From: Ectocarpus siliculosus
Lineage: Eukaryota; Sar; Phaeophyceae; Ectocarpales; Ectocarpaceae
Length of the DNA stretch: 64,000 nt
NCBI GenBank assembly: GCA_000310025.1
Contig: FN649728.1
Coordinates: forward strand, 5,961,965 to 6,025,964
Direction: 5' to 3'
Of the stretch, positions 32,929 to 44,689 are shown piece after piece. Positions within the stretch are counted from its first letter, which is position 1; every line of letters begins with the position of its first letter. The position numbers and the translations under genes are program-made. The notes below the pieces were generated by a model that did no database searches, was not told the DNA's origin, and worked only from the letters and a program-made list of their open reading frames with translations.

Positions 32929-35900
32929 ATGTCAACGGCAGCAGCAGCCGCAACACTTCTCGCCGCCAGCGGATTCTTCGCCCAGCTGCCTGTCAGCGAT
33001 GGTCACGTCTACATGATGAACCCGGTCTCGCGCCAGCTGTGGGGCACCGAAGCCTTCCAAGAACCGTGAGTTTGAGAATCAATGCTGTAGCTTGCGTGTG
33101 TACTTCAGCCCGCAGCCAGAATTGACATGATGGGTTGCAGTGTGCAGTGTGTGTAATGACAGCTACTATTTTACTAATACAGTACTACCGTGCGACCTAC
33201 AGAGTACTACGCCTAGAATACACTGCTGTTTTGGAGATGCCAAAATTCAGGATCCACGATGGCAGTAGCTTGTGGCGGTAGCTTGTGCCATGCACCTTTC
33301 TCTCCCCTCACCGAAACAATCCATTACATCTGTTGAGAGAGAGCACTCGGTGACGTTTAGGCACGTACAGCAGTAGTTTGGGCCACAACGCGAGTCGGCC
33401 AATGTGTGTACCTGGCTGCTCGTCGTGGCGATTGGGGATGTATGTATGTGTGTACCAAAGATACTGAGGATCCGTTTACGGCTGCCAAGATACCACTTTC
33501 TTTCAGATCCTTTCTTCTCGCATGGAAACTTGAACCCGAAGAACCACAGGAGGGAGTGGGCAGGGGGCCTCAGGGAGTGGAACCCTCCAATGTGGCCACG
33601 GGTTGTTATAAACGACAACAGGTGCTGAGCGCTGATTTGAAGTGAACAAAAAAAACAAAAATCAAATTCCCACAGCCCAACAACACACACACACACACGC
33701 GGCCATGCCTGACGAACATACCCCCCCCCCCTGGGTTTTCGTCGCTTGGCAACGACGTTGTAAAAGAAGCCAATTCACTTCGTGAACTCGGCAACCAGGT
33801 TACCGTTATTTTTTTACCTCTGATTTTGTTTTGGCGGTAACCATATTGGTGGTCGAGTAGATCATGTTGTGCGGGGTGGAGAAACCTCACTCCGCGCAAC
33901 GGGGGATGATCACACCACGTTGTGTTAAATTGGTCAAGCATCCTCGACGCAGCTACACAGTGCATATAACTGTCTCTGGAAGTGAAAGCCCCCGAGATAA
34001 ATCGTACGCAAGGAAGTTAGCACAAGATGCCGAACACCCTTAGCAGGATGCAGCTCACCCTTCATGCGACTCGCCGAATACCTCACGGCGCTTCGCGCTT
34101 GGTGATGTGAGAGCCTGGTCCGGTGAGAACCCGGCATGCTCCGTCCCGGCTTTGTAGGGATGCGAGGTCAATGGTCTAACGACTACGGCATACACGACTA
34201 TGAGCACACCCCCCCCCTCCCCTGGCCTGCTGCTCCTCCTACCCTCCATAGGGGATCGCCGGACATAAATTACTGCCCACACTGTTTCCAGAGCCGTGGG
34301 CCGGCCGCGATCCGCGCGCGTGGTGGCGACCAGCCGTGGCCCCACTTCAACGGGGAACGTGCTGAAAACGGGAACTACATCGAGAGCGACGAGGTGGCTC
34401 AGAGGCACGGGGTCTGCGGCGACCCCGAGCAGGTATTGCTGTGGCAGTGTAGACTATTGTTAAGCGGTTTTTGGTCTCAACGTCATGCTGATGGCGGAGG
34501 AGTCCATCGACCGACGACGCGGTTGACGAAAATGGGGGAGTGCGGGGGGAAGGGAAAAGCCAGGAGGCGTCACAAAGATTTATACCTGACTGTTGTCGAG
34601 GTTATTGCGTTATTACCTATCAGACCGAAGGTGGATCCAACCTAGAAGCAAATTATGAACCACCCGGTGTGGATCTCATCGAACGTCTCGGGATTTGTAA
34701 TAACCGAGCAGCGTTGATCACCAATTTTCTATAGGCCTCCCTACTGTAGTGCAGTATGTACTGCTGTACAGCACAGCATACATTAATGTTGCTTGCAAGC
34801 GAATCGGTTCCAATACCCGTGGATCTTATTAGTCTATGCCTCTGTTCGAATGCCCATGAATATTATGTGCATCGGCGTCGTCCTGTCCAATATACCCATG
34901 GATCATATACTACAAGGCGAAGTCTCCCGCCCGCGCACGAGAGGCCTCATCCAATCACATCAATTTTTCATTTACTATTTTGCATGTGCATACATGACCA
35001 GACATGGAGGCAGAGGAGTACTCATTTTTTCTTTTTTTGCAACCCGTGCCCGCCTTTCTTCGTTTCCTCTTGGTTTCAGACCGCGGCCGAAGGCTCCAAC
35101 AGGTACGGGCAGGAGAACAGCAATTACCCCGTGCTGGAGACGTACGCCGAAGGAGGCATCCTCGAGGTCAAGATCGTCGTGGCCACCTACCACTGGGTGC
35201 GTCCTATCAATATATGAAAAAGAAGCATGTTGTGGGCATGCTCTAAACGAAGAGCCTTGTTCTGCGCGTACTCTTCTCCCATCATCCTCGCAAATTTTAT
35301 GCACGACTCAAGACATCACGATCATCTTGACTTCTACCGGCAGATATTCTGAGGCAACAGAATGCCCTACGCCATATACCTTGAACCGAAAACGCCCGCA
35401 ATTTACTGTGAAGTTGAACTTTTCGTCGAAAACCGGGCACCTTTCTCCTCTCTCCCCCTACATCCCCGCACTGAAAAAACTCGTTGTTCTCGTTTGACGC
35501 TTGCCAGCCTCTTCTTTTAGCGCGGACGAATAGTCTCTCCCCATGTCTTCCAAATCCAACCTGTCTGTTACCAATCTTTCCGTGCGCCTCTGACACACCT
35601 ATTTTCCTGACAGGGCCATGTCGAGATGTTCCTCTGCGACGCCGACGACCTCCCGGACGGCCCCGACAGCGTCGTCACGCAGTCCTGCTTCAACGAGTAC
35701 CCCCTGGACCGCGCGGAAGACGACGAGTTCAACAGCCCCATCGACCCCCTCAACAGGGGGCGCTTCATCCTCGACCCCCCCTGTCGCGCCAGCGAAACCG
35801 ACCAGGAACTCCTGCCAGGCGCCTTCGCCGGCGACGTGGCCACCGCCCGGTTCCAGCTGCCCCAGGGGGTGACTTGCGAGCGTTGCGTTGTCCAGATGGT

Positions 35901-38273
35901 TTACTGTGAGTCGTTGTTGTTGATGTTGAGACTTGGTTGTTGTTGTGGATTTCCACGTCGTGATCGTCGAAGCGCGTTGTTGGTGGCAGATGGTGCCAAT
36001 CTATATTCTCCGGCGGCATCCAAGGCAGGGACGATGCCGCACAAAAACCGTTTAGAGCACTGCACTGTTGTTGTTGTTGTGATGCCGGTATGCTACTGTG
36101 GAGCGAAACGTCTTGTCTTGTTTCCGGAAGGATGAGTCTCATTTGCTTGCTGGGAACTATTTTGACGAACAACCCGATGAACAGGTCCATCTTAATCCGC
36201 GTTACGACGGCCCTCTGTTCATGCGCCAACACTATATAGTGGCGTTGTAGATCGGACCCAGGCGCCTTCTACTTCTGAGCGCTGTGCACGGTAGCTTCAG
36301 CACGGATAATAACTAGACCCCGGCGCAGCAGCCTTTTTTCGAGTTCGTTTTGGTTGCTTTGTTTATTGTCCCGACACCTCTACTTACACATCGTGAGATG
36401 TCCGGCGAGGCTCACTCGCGCACCAGCATTATTTCACGCTTGAATTCAGCAGAACCCCGCCCCGCACTTCTCGCCACATCGCAGACACCGGCAACTCGTG
36501 CAAGCACCAAGGTTACGCCGAGTTCAACCCTCCCTCGTGGCCAAGCTCGTGCGCCCCGTCCAAGGCCGACTGGATCAACGAGATCGTCGGGCAGCATTGC
36601 GGCGATGGCGACGCTTACCCGGAGGAGTTCTGGAACTGCGCCGATGTCTCGATCACGTCCGGTAAGGCTCCTCATGACCTATGCCGACCTTCCATCCCAC
36701 CACCAGTAGCGCTTCTTGGTGTAGGTAGATGCACCTTGTTGTGGCATCCTGACAGCAGTCAGCGTGGTTTGATCGTTGCCGCGAAAAGGGAATCAGTCGC
36801 GGTCCTCCCTCATTTACGTGAACTCTCTGATGTTGATTTCCCTCCCCCGTCCCCGCCGCCACCAGTGGGTGAGCTTTTATAAGCCTTCTCTGCGTGCTAC
36901 TCTCAACCGATCTTCCTACTGCTATGTATATGTATTCTTGACAGTATCGGCTGTGAGTTTGGTTGTCGGCCGAACAAGGAACCACGTCGCACCGCCCAGC
37001 GGTTTGGCGCGCACGTAACACTACCGCTCCAATACTCGTGGCGAACTCGTCTCTGACTCACACAAGTCTTGAGTCATCTTTTCCCTCCGCGGTTTATGCG
37101 CGCAGCAACAAGATCCTTCACCACTGAATGAAATCACGACATTCACACACACAAGTCTCTGACGTCTGCCACCAATACCTACCGCCGCCGCCGCGGCTGC
37201 CGCCGTTCGCGTCTTTCCATTCGACGACCAGACGGGGGCCCCGGGCCCGCGCCCGCCCCCACCCCGGAGACCCCCAAAGAAACCAAGGCCCCCGTGGACG
37301 AACCCACCGAGCCTTCCCCGGCGCCCGCGGCCGTCGTCGAAGAGTACGAGCCCACGTACGCCCCGACTCCGGAAGAGGAGTACGAAGAGCCGACGACGGC
37401 GCCCTTCCCTGTCTCGACCGACCCCGACTGCGAGGACCCCGTCGATGCGTTCGCCCAGTGCGGGGGGGCGGGGTACGACGGGTCCACCTGCTGCACGGCC
37501 GGCTACGAGTGCGAGGAGATGGCGGACTGCTACTCTGAGGTACAACGTCGGCAGTTGGTTGGGTCGGTTGTTTTTCTGTGCTGTGGACGCGACTGACTGG
37601 CTGACCGAAAGCGTCGGCGTCGATTGGTAGGTTGCGTTTAATCGGTGGGTGTAGTGGCACACGCCATGAGGACGCCCCCCTTCCATCAGCAACGCCTCTC
37701 CGCGAGAACGCCCCCCCCCCTCCCGGTGTGGTTCTCCAACGTGGATTATTCTTCCCCCACAATACTCGTTGCCCCCACGCCCCCTCTGTGGACGCGTCCG
37801 CCTCGGGGATGCCCCGCTCCGGTGATGAGAATACCTCCGTAGAAACGCCCCTCCCTCCCTCCCTCCCTCCCTCCCTCCCTCCCTCCCTTCCGTTGGGTTC
37901 GCCAACTTTTGGATCCTTCGGCTGCGGTTAGGTTAGCGTGTTCGTCTTACCCGGGATAGAGCGTTCGGCTTACCCAGCAAGAGAGTGTTCGTCAATCGCC
38001 ACTATGTTTGTGTGCTCTTCTACCAACCATTGTGACTCGCCGTCGACAAACTCCGCCCGCTGCCTGCCTGTGTGTTGTGTGTGCTTTCTCGTTTCTTGCT
38101 TGCTGTCTTCGATCCGATTCCAGTGCCGCCCCCGCGGCGACGGCTGCTCCGAGAGCTGGGGGCAGTGCGGAGGGCTGCACTGGGAAGGCCCCGAGTGCTG
38201 CTGGCCCGGCGCCGAGTGCGTCGAGCTCAGCGACCAGTTCCACCAGTGTTCCCCCGAGGGAGCCGTCAACTGA
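32929..38273 (+). CDS. Secreted AA15-like lytic polysaccharide monooxygenase with two CBM1 modules
   Basis: Exons 32929-33065, 34252-34432, 35080-35196, 35614-35905, 36485-36661, 37232-37539 and 38124-38273 all join in phase with GT-AG introns to 453 codons plus stop. A hydrophobic signal peptide ends at Gly25, leaving His26 as the mature N-terminus (HVYMMNPVSRQ), as needed for a copper histidine brace. His144 in TYHWGHVEMFLC fits the second brace histidine ('H.GyfefrlC' in AA15). CERCVVQMVYYTGNSC and FWNCADVSI match later conserved LPMO positions. An acidic Pro/Thr linker leads to CBM1 modules at about 382-404 and 408-440 (QCGGAGYDGSTCC and QCGGLHWEGPECC). LPMOs cleave crystalline polysaccharide oxidatively outside the cell, and CBM1 binds cellulose. 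Substrate (cellulose or chitin) is unknown. AA family placement is by motif only. Confidence 0.8.
33720..34215 (+). repeat. Dispersed repeat (short copy) inside LPMO intron 1
   Basis: From GGGTTTTCGTCGCTTGGC to GACTATGAGCACA it matches 45,541-46,190 closely, with one minisatellite unit where that copy has three. It begins and ends with C-runs in both places, while the flanks differ, so the C-runs mark the element's edges. It contains inverted GGTTACC/GGTAACC blocks. No coding capacity. It lies wholly within the first intron (33,066-34,251) and ends ~35 bp before the acceptor. Confidence 0.8.
37851..37888 (+). repeat. CCCT/CCTC microsatellite in LPMO intron 6
   Basis: About nine CTCC repeats in the intron 37,540-38,123. 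Confidence 0.9.
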
Positions 38274-38399
38274 TCTGATGGATGAGCCATTCAACTGACG
38301 ATGAGCTATCAACATCAACTGACGATGGGCCATCGACTGTCGACAAGTCACCTGGTGATATATTTTATTGTTTTCGTGTGGGCTGGAGAGCAGGTGGGG

Positions 38400-38441
38400 C
38401 TGCAGTTCCACCAGTGCGTCCCCGAGGGATCCATCCACTGA
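38400..38441 (+). other. Duplicated last coding segment of the LPMO gene
   Basis: GGGGCTGCAG is followed by codons reading FHQCVPEGSIH and a stop. Exon 7 ends QFHQCSPEGAVN and a stop. The copy is preceded by AG, so it could serve as an alternative terminal exon, or it may be a leftover of a duplication. Between the two lies a short repeat of GATGAGC/CAACTGACGATG. Confidence 0.55.
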
Positions 38442-40480
38442 GCATGATGATAATCTGCTGCCTTGGTTGCGTGTGTTTTTTTCCGAAAGTTTGCGCGTTG
38501 GACTTCTATTTTTACACATGTGAAAATATGAGGCCGGATGGTGTGATCTTACGGTCCCTTGTGGCAACTGCTGTTGTTGTTGTTGTAGAGGTGCTGTAGC
38601 CGTTTTTGTAGCCGACCTTGTTATGACCATATGGTTGAGGTCGTCTACCACATGCTTTGGTCGTCTACATACATACGTCACCTGTGCACGTTTTTCTTTG
38701 AGGGCGTCGTCGCCTTACGGCGATATCATCATTGTGCCGTGAGACAGACAGAAAGTTTTTTAAGTTTCTGGAGCATATCGTTTTTCCTACACCCACTCCA
38801 CGTGGGGGAAACCCTGTTGTCAACATTGATTGGTTGCTGTAAGTTGGAGTTTGCCGGAGATCCGTCGACTTTAGTGACCCCGTGGAGGTTTTGGGTTGGG
38901 TGGGTGGATCACATGGTGAGGGATGCTTATTGTGAATGAATGGCGTGATTTGCTGTGGTATTCGCGGCTGTGTGGGATGGGGTGTGGAGAAGGGGGAGGA
39001 GGGAGGGGGTAGGTCCGATGAGTGGACGGTGCAGGTCCGATGAACGGACGGTGTAGGCCCGACGAGTCGGTTGATTTGGTTCAGGATTGCGAAGGCTCTT
39101 CATCGCGATGCCGTCCTACAATATCAAATATGCTGGCTGTTGGTTTTCATGGGGCTTGTGGGTTGGGCGGTTTGGGGGGGGGGCGTGAAGTTAGCTTAGC
39201 ACCGGATGGAAGAATAGAGTTTCACCGCCATGTCGTCATGTGTTTACCTGCTGTCGATAGTTCTGGTGGCCGTATGGGTTGGGCTGGTAGGGTTGTAGTG
39301 TGGAGGTCACGTGTTATGAATACACACATGAATGAATGAGTCGTGTGCCCGTACACCGTTTTATCCTCGTCGTGGTGTAAGCGTACCGTGGTAAACGTCA
39401 TAACCATGGTAAATGCCAGAAGCGTTGTGTGCTCGTTGTAATGACTTCATTTTTGGTCGTGGTGGGAGATGCATAGATGCATCTCGGTGATGGGTTGTTG
39501 GAAGAGCTGCTGAGTATGTATGAACGGGGTAGACGCACTCGTGCTCCTCTTGCGATGGTGTTGTGATGTTGCGTAATTTTCGGTCGAAGTTGCCGGCACG
39601 TTGCGATACTTGATGCCCGATCGCGTCATCGACTCCACACCAACCCGGCGGTGTCTTGGGGGGAAGAGGGTGAATGCTCATGTGCGCTTCTTGTTTCGTG
39701 TTGTTCATTGGAACTCGATCTCTCGTCTCTTCTCGTTGGTCGTCACTGCTGCCATGAAATATGGTGAAGGTTACGGATTTCCCGCTCGGGGGAGGAGGGC
39801 TTGGATCGGGAAAGAAGGGTGCTCACTGCTGTACGTGCGTTATAGAGTGGTGGTGATGTTCGCATACAGTTAATTTGGATGCTCTGCGAGGTTTTGAAGA
39901 GAAAATGAAAGGATTTCGTGGTTTAGCGTAGGTAAAGGCATGCTCGTGTTGTAGATGGTAGGGTTTACGCTCGTGTTGGTCTTTAATCAGTGTTGCACAT
40001 GCAGTGTAGTATTTTTGTTGTTTAGTCTCGTGCCCTTCGACGGCAAAACCTGCGACCTGCCGCGGGTGATGGTGACGATGCCGTAGGAATGGGGACTACA
40101 GTAGGCCATCATACCATCTGGCATTGTCTTCACGATCCATCACAATCACCGGATGGATTTCCTCATCTGGCAAGGCTGCACACAGAAAGTGATTGAACGA
40201 GTGCACACGACACGAACAGGTGTACTATGTAGCACTGTTGGGCGAAGTTCCAAAAATACATTGTATTTTCATTCCTCTGTCCTCGGATCTAAAATAGGTG
40301 GCAAACCTAACCGTCAAGCAACAATAAACAACCACGATATTTCTCCGTCTCGCTCGGTTGCAAAGGCGATACCAATTATAGCATATGGGCCTGCACGCGA
40401 ATTCTTCTTTTTCATCACCATCACCGTCGAGTGTACGCTGTTGTTTGACAGCGTTTCTCGTAGCATCCACAGTTGAGCAA
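38442..40480. other. No recognisable gene
   Basis: GT-rich plus strand with no domain-bearing frame. A short duplicated block (GGTCCGATGAGTGGACGGTG and GGTCCGATGAACGGACGGTG) lies at 39,012-39,055. The segment may include the LPMO 3' UTR. Confidence 0.4.
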
Positions 40481-40484
40481 TTCT

Positions 40485-42080
40485 GAAGCAAGATACTTTA
40501 GTCATTCCGGCCGAAATTCATTTTGGTCACCCTCTTCTTCCGATTCCCCCACCCTTGCCCGACCTCAAAACCCGATCTCGACCAATGACGCACGGCTCGC
40601 CACATCTCGAGTATGCCTCCCTAGAGGGCATCCTTTATCGTGGCCAGTCGCCAAGTTTGATCGACTTCCTCGAGCAGCAGCGTGCCTCACAAGTGTGCGG
40701 CCATGTGCAGCCATGTTTCTCCCTCATTTTCACTGGTGGATCGCCGTCTTCCTGTCCTCATCAGTCTTTTTGGAAGATTCGAACATCATGCTTAGCTTGG
40801 CAGCAATCAATAGACCGATGTCGACCAACGGCGACCGTTTCGCGATGTCTTCAGTATGCCTCGATAGGGCATATGGCGAGAGTGTCGAAGTTCACCACCG
40901 TTCGTGCACAGCAGCAGACCCAACATTCATTTCCTCCAGTTTACCACTTCGCCGTCTTGCTATGCCGTTCTTCTATTCATCGTCTGGAACCTTTTGGAAA
41001 AAACAAAAACTCTCTCTCGCCTTCTCCTTCAATTTCATTGTTGGAAATGTTTCAATGAATATCAAGGCTGTCGGTGGGGCTTCCGACCCCACCGCTCAAT
41101 AAATTTCGGACAGTGAATCTCACTTCTCCAACTTTTGTGAAACGTACATGTTAGAATCTCGGGTTGACGGGGCTTTCCGCCCCCCCTCGCTCAATGGATT
41201 TCGGAGATACGAAATATATTGCTCTAAGGGAATGAATATGCTTCTCCTATTGTTCTGAAGCTAGCTGTGAGCCTCAGTGTCTCCGACCTATATTCATTTC
41301 TGTCGCCCTCTTATTCCGATCCCCCCACCGTTGCCCGACCGTGCCTCAAAGGTCGATCTCGACCCATGGCACACGTGTCGCGACATGTTGCGACGGAAGG
41401 GTGCGACGGTGCGCCCTGTTCGGTCCCGTTGACCGGTTCGCCTTCTATTTTCCTGTCTTGATCGCTCCTCTGACTGGCTTCTCGAGCAACAACGTCACTA
41501 AAGGTATCGAATCTCAAAGTCCGCTTTTGGCAGCAACCAACGGCAAAGGCTCATTTCAGGTGGTGGATTAGTAAATGAAATCGTGTGTAGGTCGAGTGAG
41601 TATCGCGACATGGTGCCCAGATCCACAACACGACGAAAGTTAAGTGCATTCGGTGAGTTGACGAGCAAGAAAGTTGCATGTGGTGCCAGAAGTTTGCGGC
41701 CATGTACGCTGTCCTGGTCCTCTTGACCGGTTCCCTTCCTATCTTCCTGTCTTGATGGCTCTTTTTGGATTCTCGAACAATCAATGTCGTCAAAAATCGA
41801 ACCTCGCGGTCGGCGTGGCAGCATCCAACGGCATCGTGTTCATTTCAGATGTTCATTTCAGACGTGGTATACTTTGCAGTGAAAACATATGTGTGTGGCC
41901 GAGTTACCATTGCGACCTAGTGACAGAAAGTCATGATACGACGAAAGCGCATACGGTACACCGATGCGCTACCATTCTGCATGCGCCAGTAGTGCACGGT
42001 CGAGCGTGCTGTTTCCCTCTTCTTCACCGGTTCGCCATCTTCCTGCCTCTATCGCTCATTGCTCATCATTTTCTCGAAAA
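40485..42080 (+). repeat. Degenerate tandem repeat of ~300-400 bp units
   Basis: The same ordered words recur about four times: TTCATTTC or TTCATTTTGG, CGATCTCGACC, TCGCGACATG or CGCGATGTC, GCCATGT or GCGGCCATGT, a CTTCCTGTC block and a TTTTTGGAAGATTCGAACA-like block (at ~40,600-40,790, 40,820-41,000, 41,280-41,480, 41,590-41,790 and 41,990-42,070). Identity between units is low. No long frame crosses it, and the short frames are not conserved between units. Confidence 0.55.
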
Positions 42081-42682
42081 TGTTTTGACAAAGTCGGATC
42101 TTATCTAGGGATTCAGATGAACTCATTCGTTGTGAAAGTATGTCAACAAAATGATGAAGTATCAAATGTATGTGCATCATCAGAAACCAAACGATATTTT
42201 TTGTCCCTTTTTTGGGTGTTTTACGTTTTGGCATTACAGGTGAATTTATTGTGTATGGCAACTCGACGAGTATCGTCGCGTTGCCTGTCTGAAGCTTTCG
42301 ATTTTTTCAGCGGGACGCCCGATGAGCACACACTAAAAACAGGAGCCGGGGGACCCCAAAAAGCAAAGCATGAAAAATACAAAAAGAAAGAAGCGAGAAC
42401 CACCACAAGAGCCAGTAGACGCGACAGGCTTCGGGGAGGAGGCAAAAGAGAGCACAGAAAACCATCGTCGCTGCTCGCTCTGGACCGCTGGAAGCTCTCA
42501 CATAGCACTGCATATGCAGCAAACACTAGGTAGGGCCCAAGTTCATTGCTTGACATAAAGAGGCAGCGCCCATCGCTTCACATGCAGTAGCCGGATGCAC
42601 GGGTATAGCCTCTTACTCATTCAGCAAGAAGCAAAACGACTGCGGTTGGCGTTCGATGTTGTTGGGACCCCACCAGCGAAAG

Positions 42683-42683
<1 letters not shown>

Positions 42684-42753
<70 letters not shown>
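42684..42753 (+). repeat. (GA)n microsatellite
   Basis: An uninterrupted GA run of about 34 units. Frames through it (Arg-Glu repeats on plus, Ser-Leu repeats on minus) are artefacts. Confidence 0.97.
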
Positions 42754-42756
<3 letters not shown>

Positions 42757-42799
42757 GACTACGAACATAAAAGGGCGGAGAGCAGACAAGGCATTAACT

Positions 42800-44150
42800 C
42801 TCGAGAAGACACTCACTCTCGTCTCTCTGGCCCACCGCGGCTGTCAGACTCGATGTTTGTGTATCGAACGGCGATATCCAATGTGGGCTCAGCAACAACA
42901 AACAACACAACAAACAAATATAGTCGCCGTTTGCGAAGTGTTGACTATCTTTTGTGGTAGGAAGTGAGAACTAAAAAGAACATGACTGTACATCTAGCAC
43001 GACGGACGAACTATTATTGACGTGTTCGCGCAGAACAAAATTTGGCTCGTAACGACCAGTTCGGGGTATCTAAAGTTCCTCCGACGCGACTTCTGCCTAA
43101 ATATGTCTTGAGATTTCGCCATTTAGAGAAATTTGCAAGCAAAATTTGCCGCCCGAACGACCACGCGCGCTGGTTGGTCCACGTCAGTTTGGGCCGCTTG
43201 CTGCGCCGTTGTGGCACGAGACGGCAGCGGGCTACGAGACGCGCAGCCAGGGCCCGCTCCATGCCCCCTTACACAAGCCATGGATAAAACCAGGAGGCCG
43301 ATCCGGGATGTCAACCTTAAACGCCGCTACGGCGCCAGGAGCACCGGAGAACTGATGCATGAGCAGCTTTGCCTCTTGTGCGCAGCTGTCCTGCTGTTGG
43401 TTGGCAGCGAGGAAGAAGATGAGCACGAAACGGAAGAGCTCGAGTTGTGCGCTGCGCTCATATAGCGCTGCAGGTGGAGACAGTACGGGTAGATCGCACG
43501 GTCATCAGGACAGTGAGGGGGAGGGATTTGTGCATCGCCGACATCTCGGAGGACAGGGCGTGGTGTGACTATCGCTTCAATTTTCAAATGTAGGTGCACA
43601 TGTGCATATAGGTGCACATGTGCATATCTTTCCTGACCCCTTCGAACTCCACGGCTGCATGTATGTGCGCGGCGAGATTACACGGCCAAATGCGGATCAT
43701 CTTTCGTCTTCCGTTTTTTTTTTTTGCGCACAGTGGAAAGACTTTATTTTTAACAGAAATTACATGGCATCAGTATAGCAAATTCGTTGTATGCGCAAAC
43801 ACGTCATTATCTCAATACGCTTGACGTCCGCGATAGATGCGCACCGCTGCACGAACGAGCAGATTGATTGTTGGTTATCATACCTCACTACGTAAAAAAT
43901 ATTGATTGTGCTGCCATCTACATTATCGCTCAAATTACGCCTACGCAGCAGACTCAAGGCAAGGCAGCAACACGCTTACCGATGCATACCACCCAATGCA
44001 TGCAGCAAAACAAAAAAAACTAAGGCAGACCGTCTGTTGTTGTTTGTCTCTTCAACTGGTGTGCTGTCGTTGCTCTTCATGGATAACCAAACTCTGGGGG
44101 AAAAGTAAGAGACACGCATCGCCTACGCCCACAACGCGTGCAGCCCAAAA
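42800..44150. other. No recognisable gene; twin palindromes
   Basis: Short frames only. Two copies of an 18 bp unit centred on the perfect palindrome TGCACATGTGCA lie at 43,595-43,606 and 43,613-43,624. Confidence 0.4.
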
Positions 44151-44689
44151 CGACAAAGATGATACCCTTACGACCTTTGCAGAACATTCCGAGCATATAC
44201 TGCAGCAACTGCATATGTACAGCAGTAGCCGCATGTATGTGTGTACAACGGTCACGCAGGAAGAAAATCACAAACGCAAAAAAAAAAGGTCCCGTGATTG
44301 GAAACGACGAATACAGGATCTTGCGAAGCTGATTCAGTACAAGCCTTACGCAGGGCTCACCTCCCATACATGGGGGTCTAAAAAAAAAAATTAAATTATT
44401 TCACGCGAAGCGCGAAAAATATTTTGAAGGCGAAAAAACACACGCTGTACCTACACGTACCAAATCTCCTTGCTCTTTGAAGGGGAGGTTTGAATGCTAC
44501 TTCCACGTAGGTACATGGTTTTCTACTTGGTATGACCTTTTTGTGGGGTTATTTACATAGACTTGTGCATTAGAATAGCGTGACCAAAGTAGATAGATAG
44601 ATCATGCACGAGGAAACAGAACAACACGTTTTTCTTGATCATGGTTTCCAAGCACTCACTTTTAGTAAAAAAATAAAGGGTACCACAAC

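Noticed and set aside
42613-42960. Proteins with long Arg-Glu or Ser-Leu runs
   Set aside because: Created solely by the (GA)n microsatellite.
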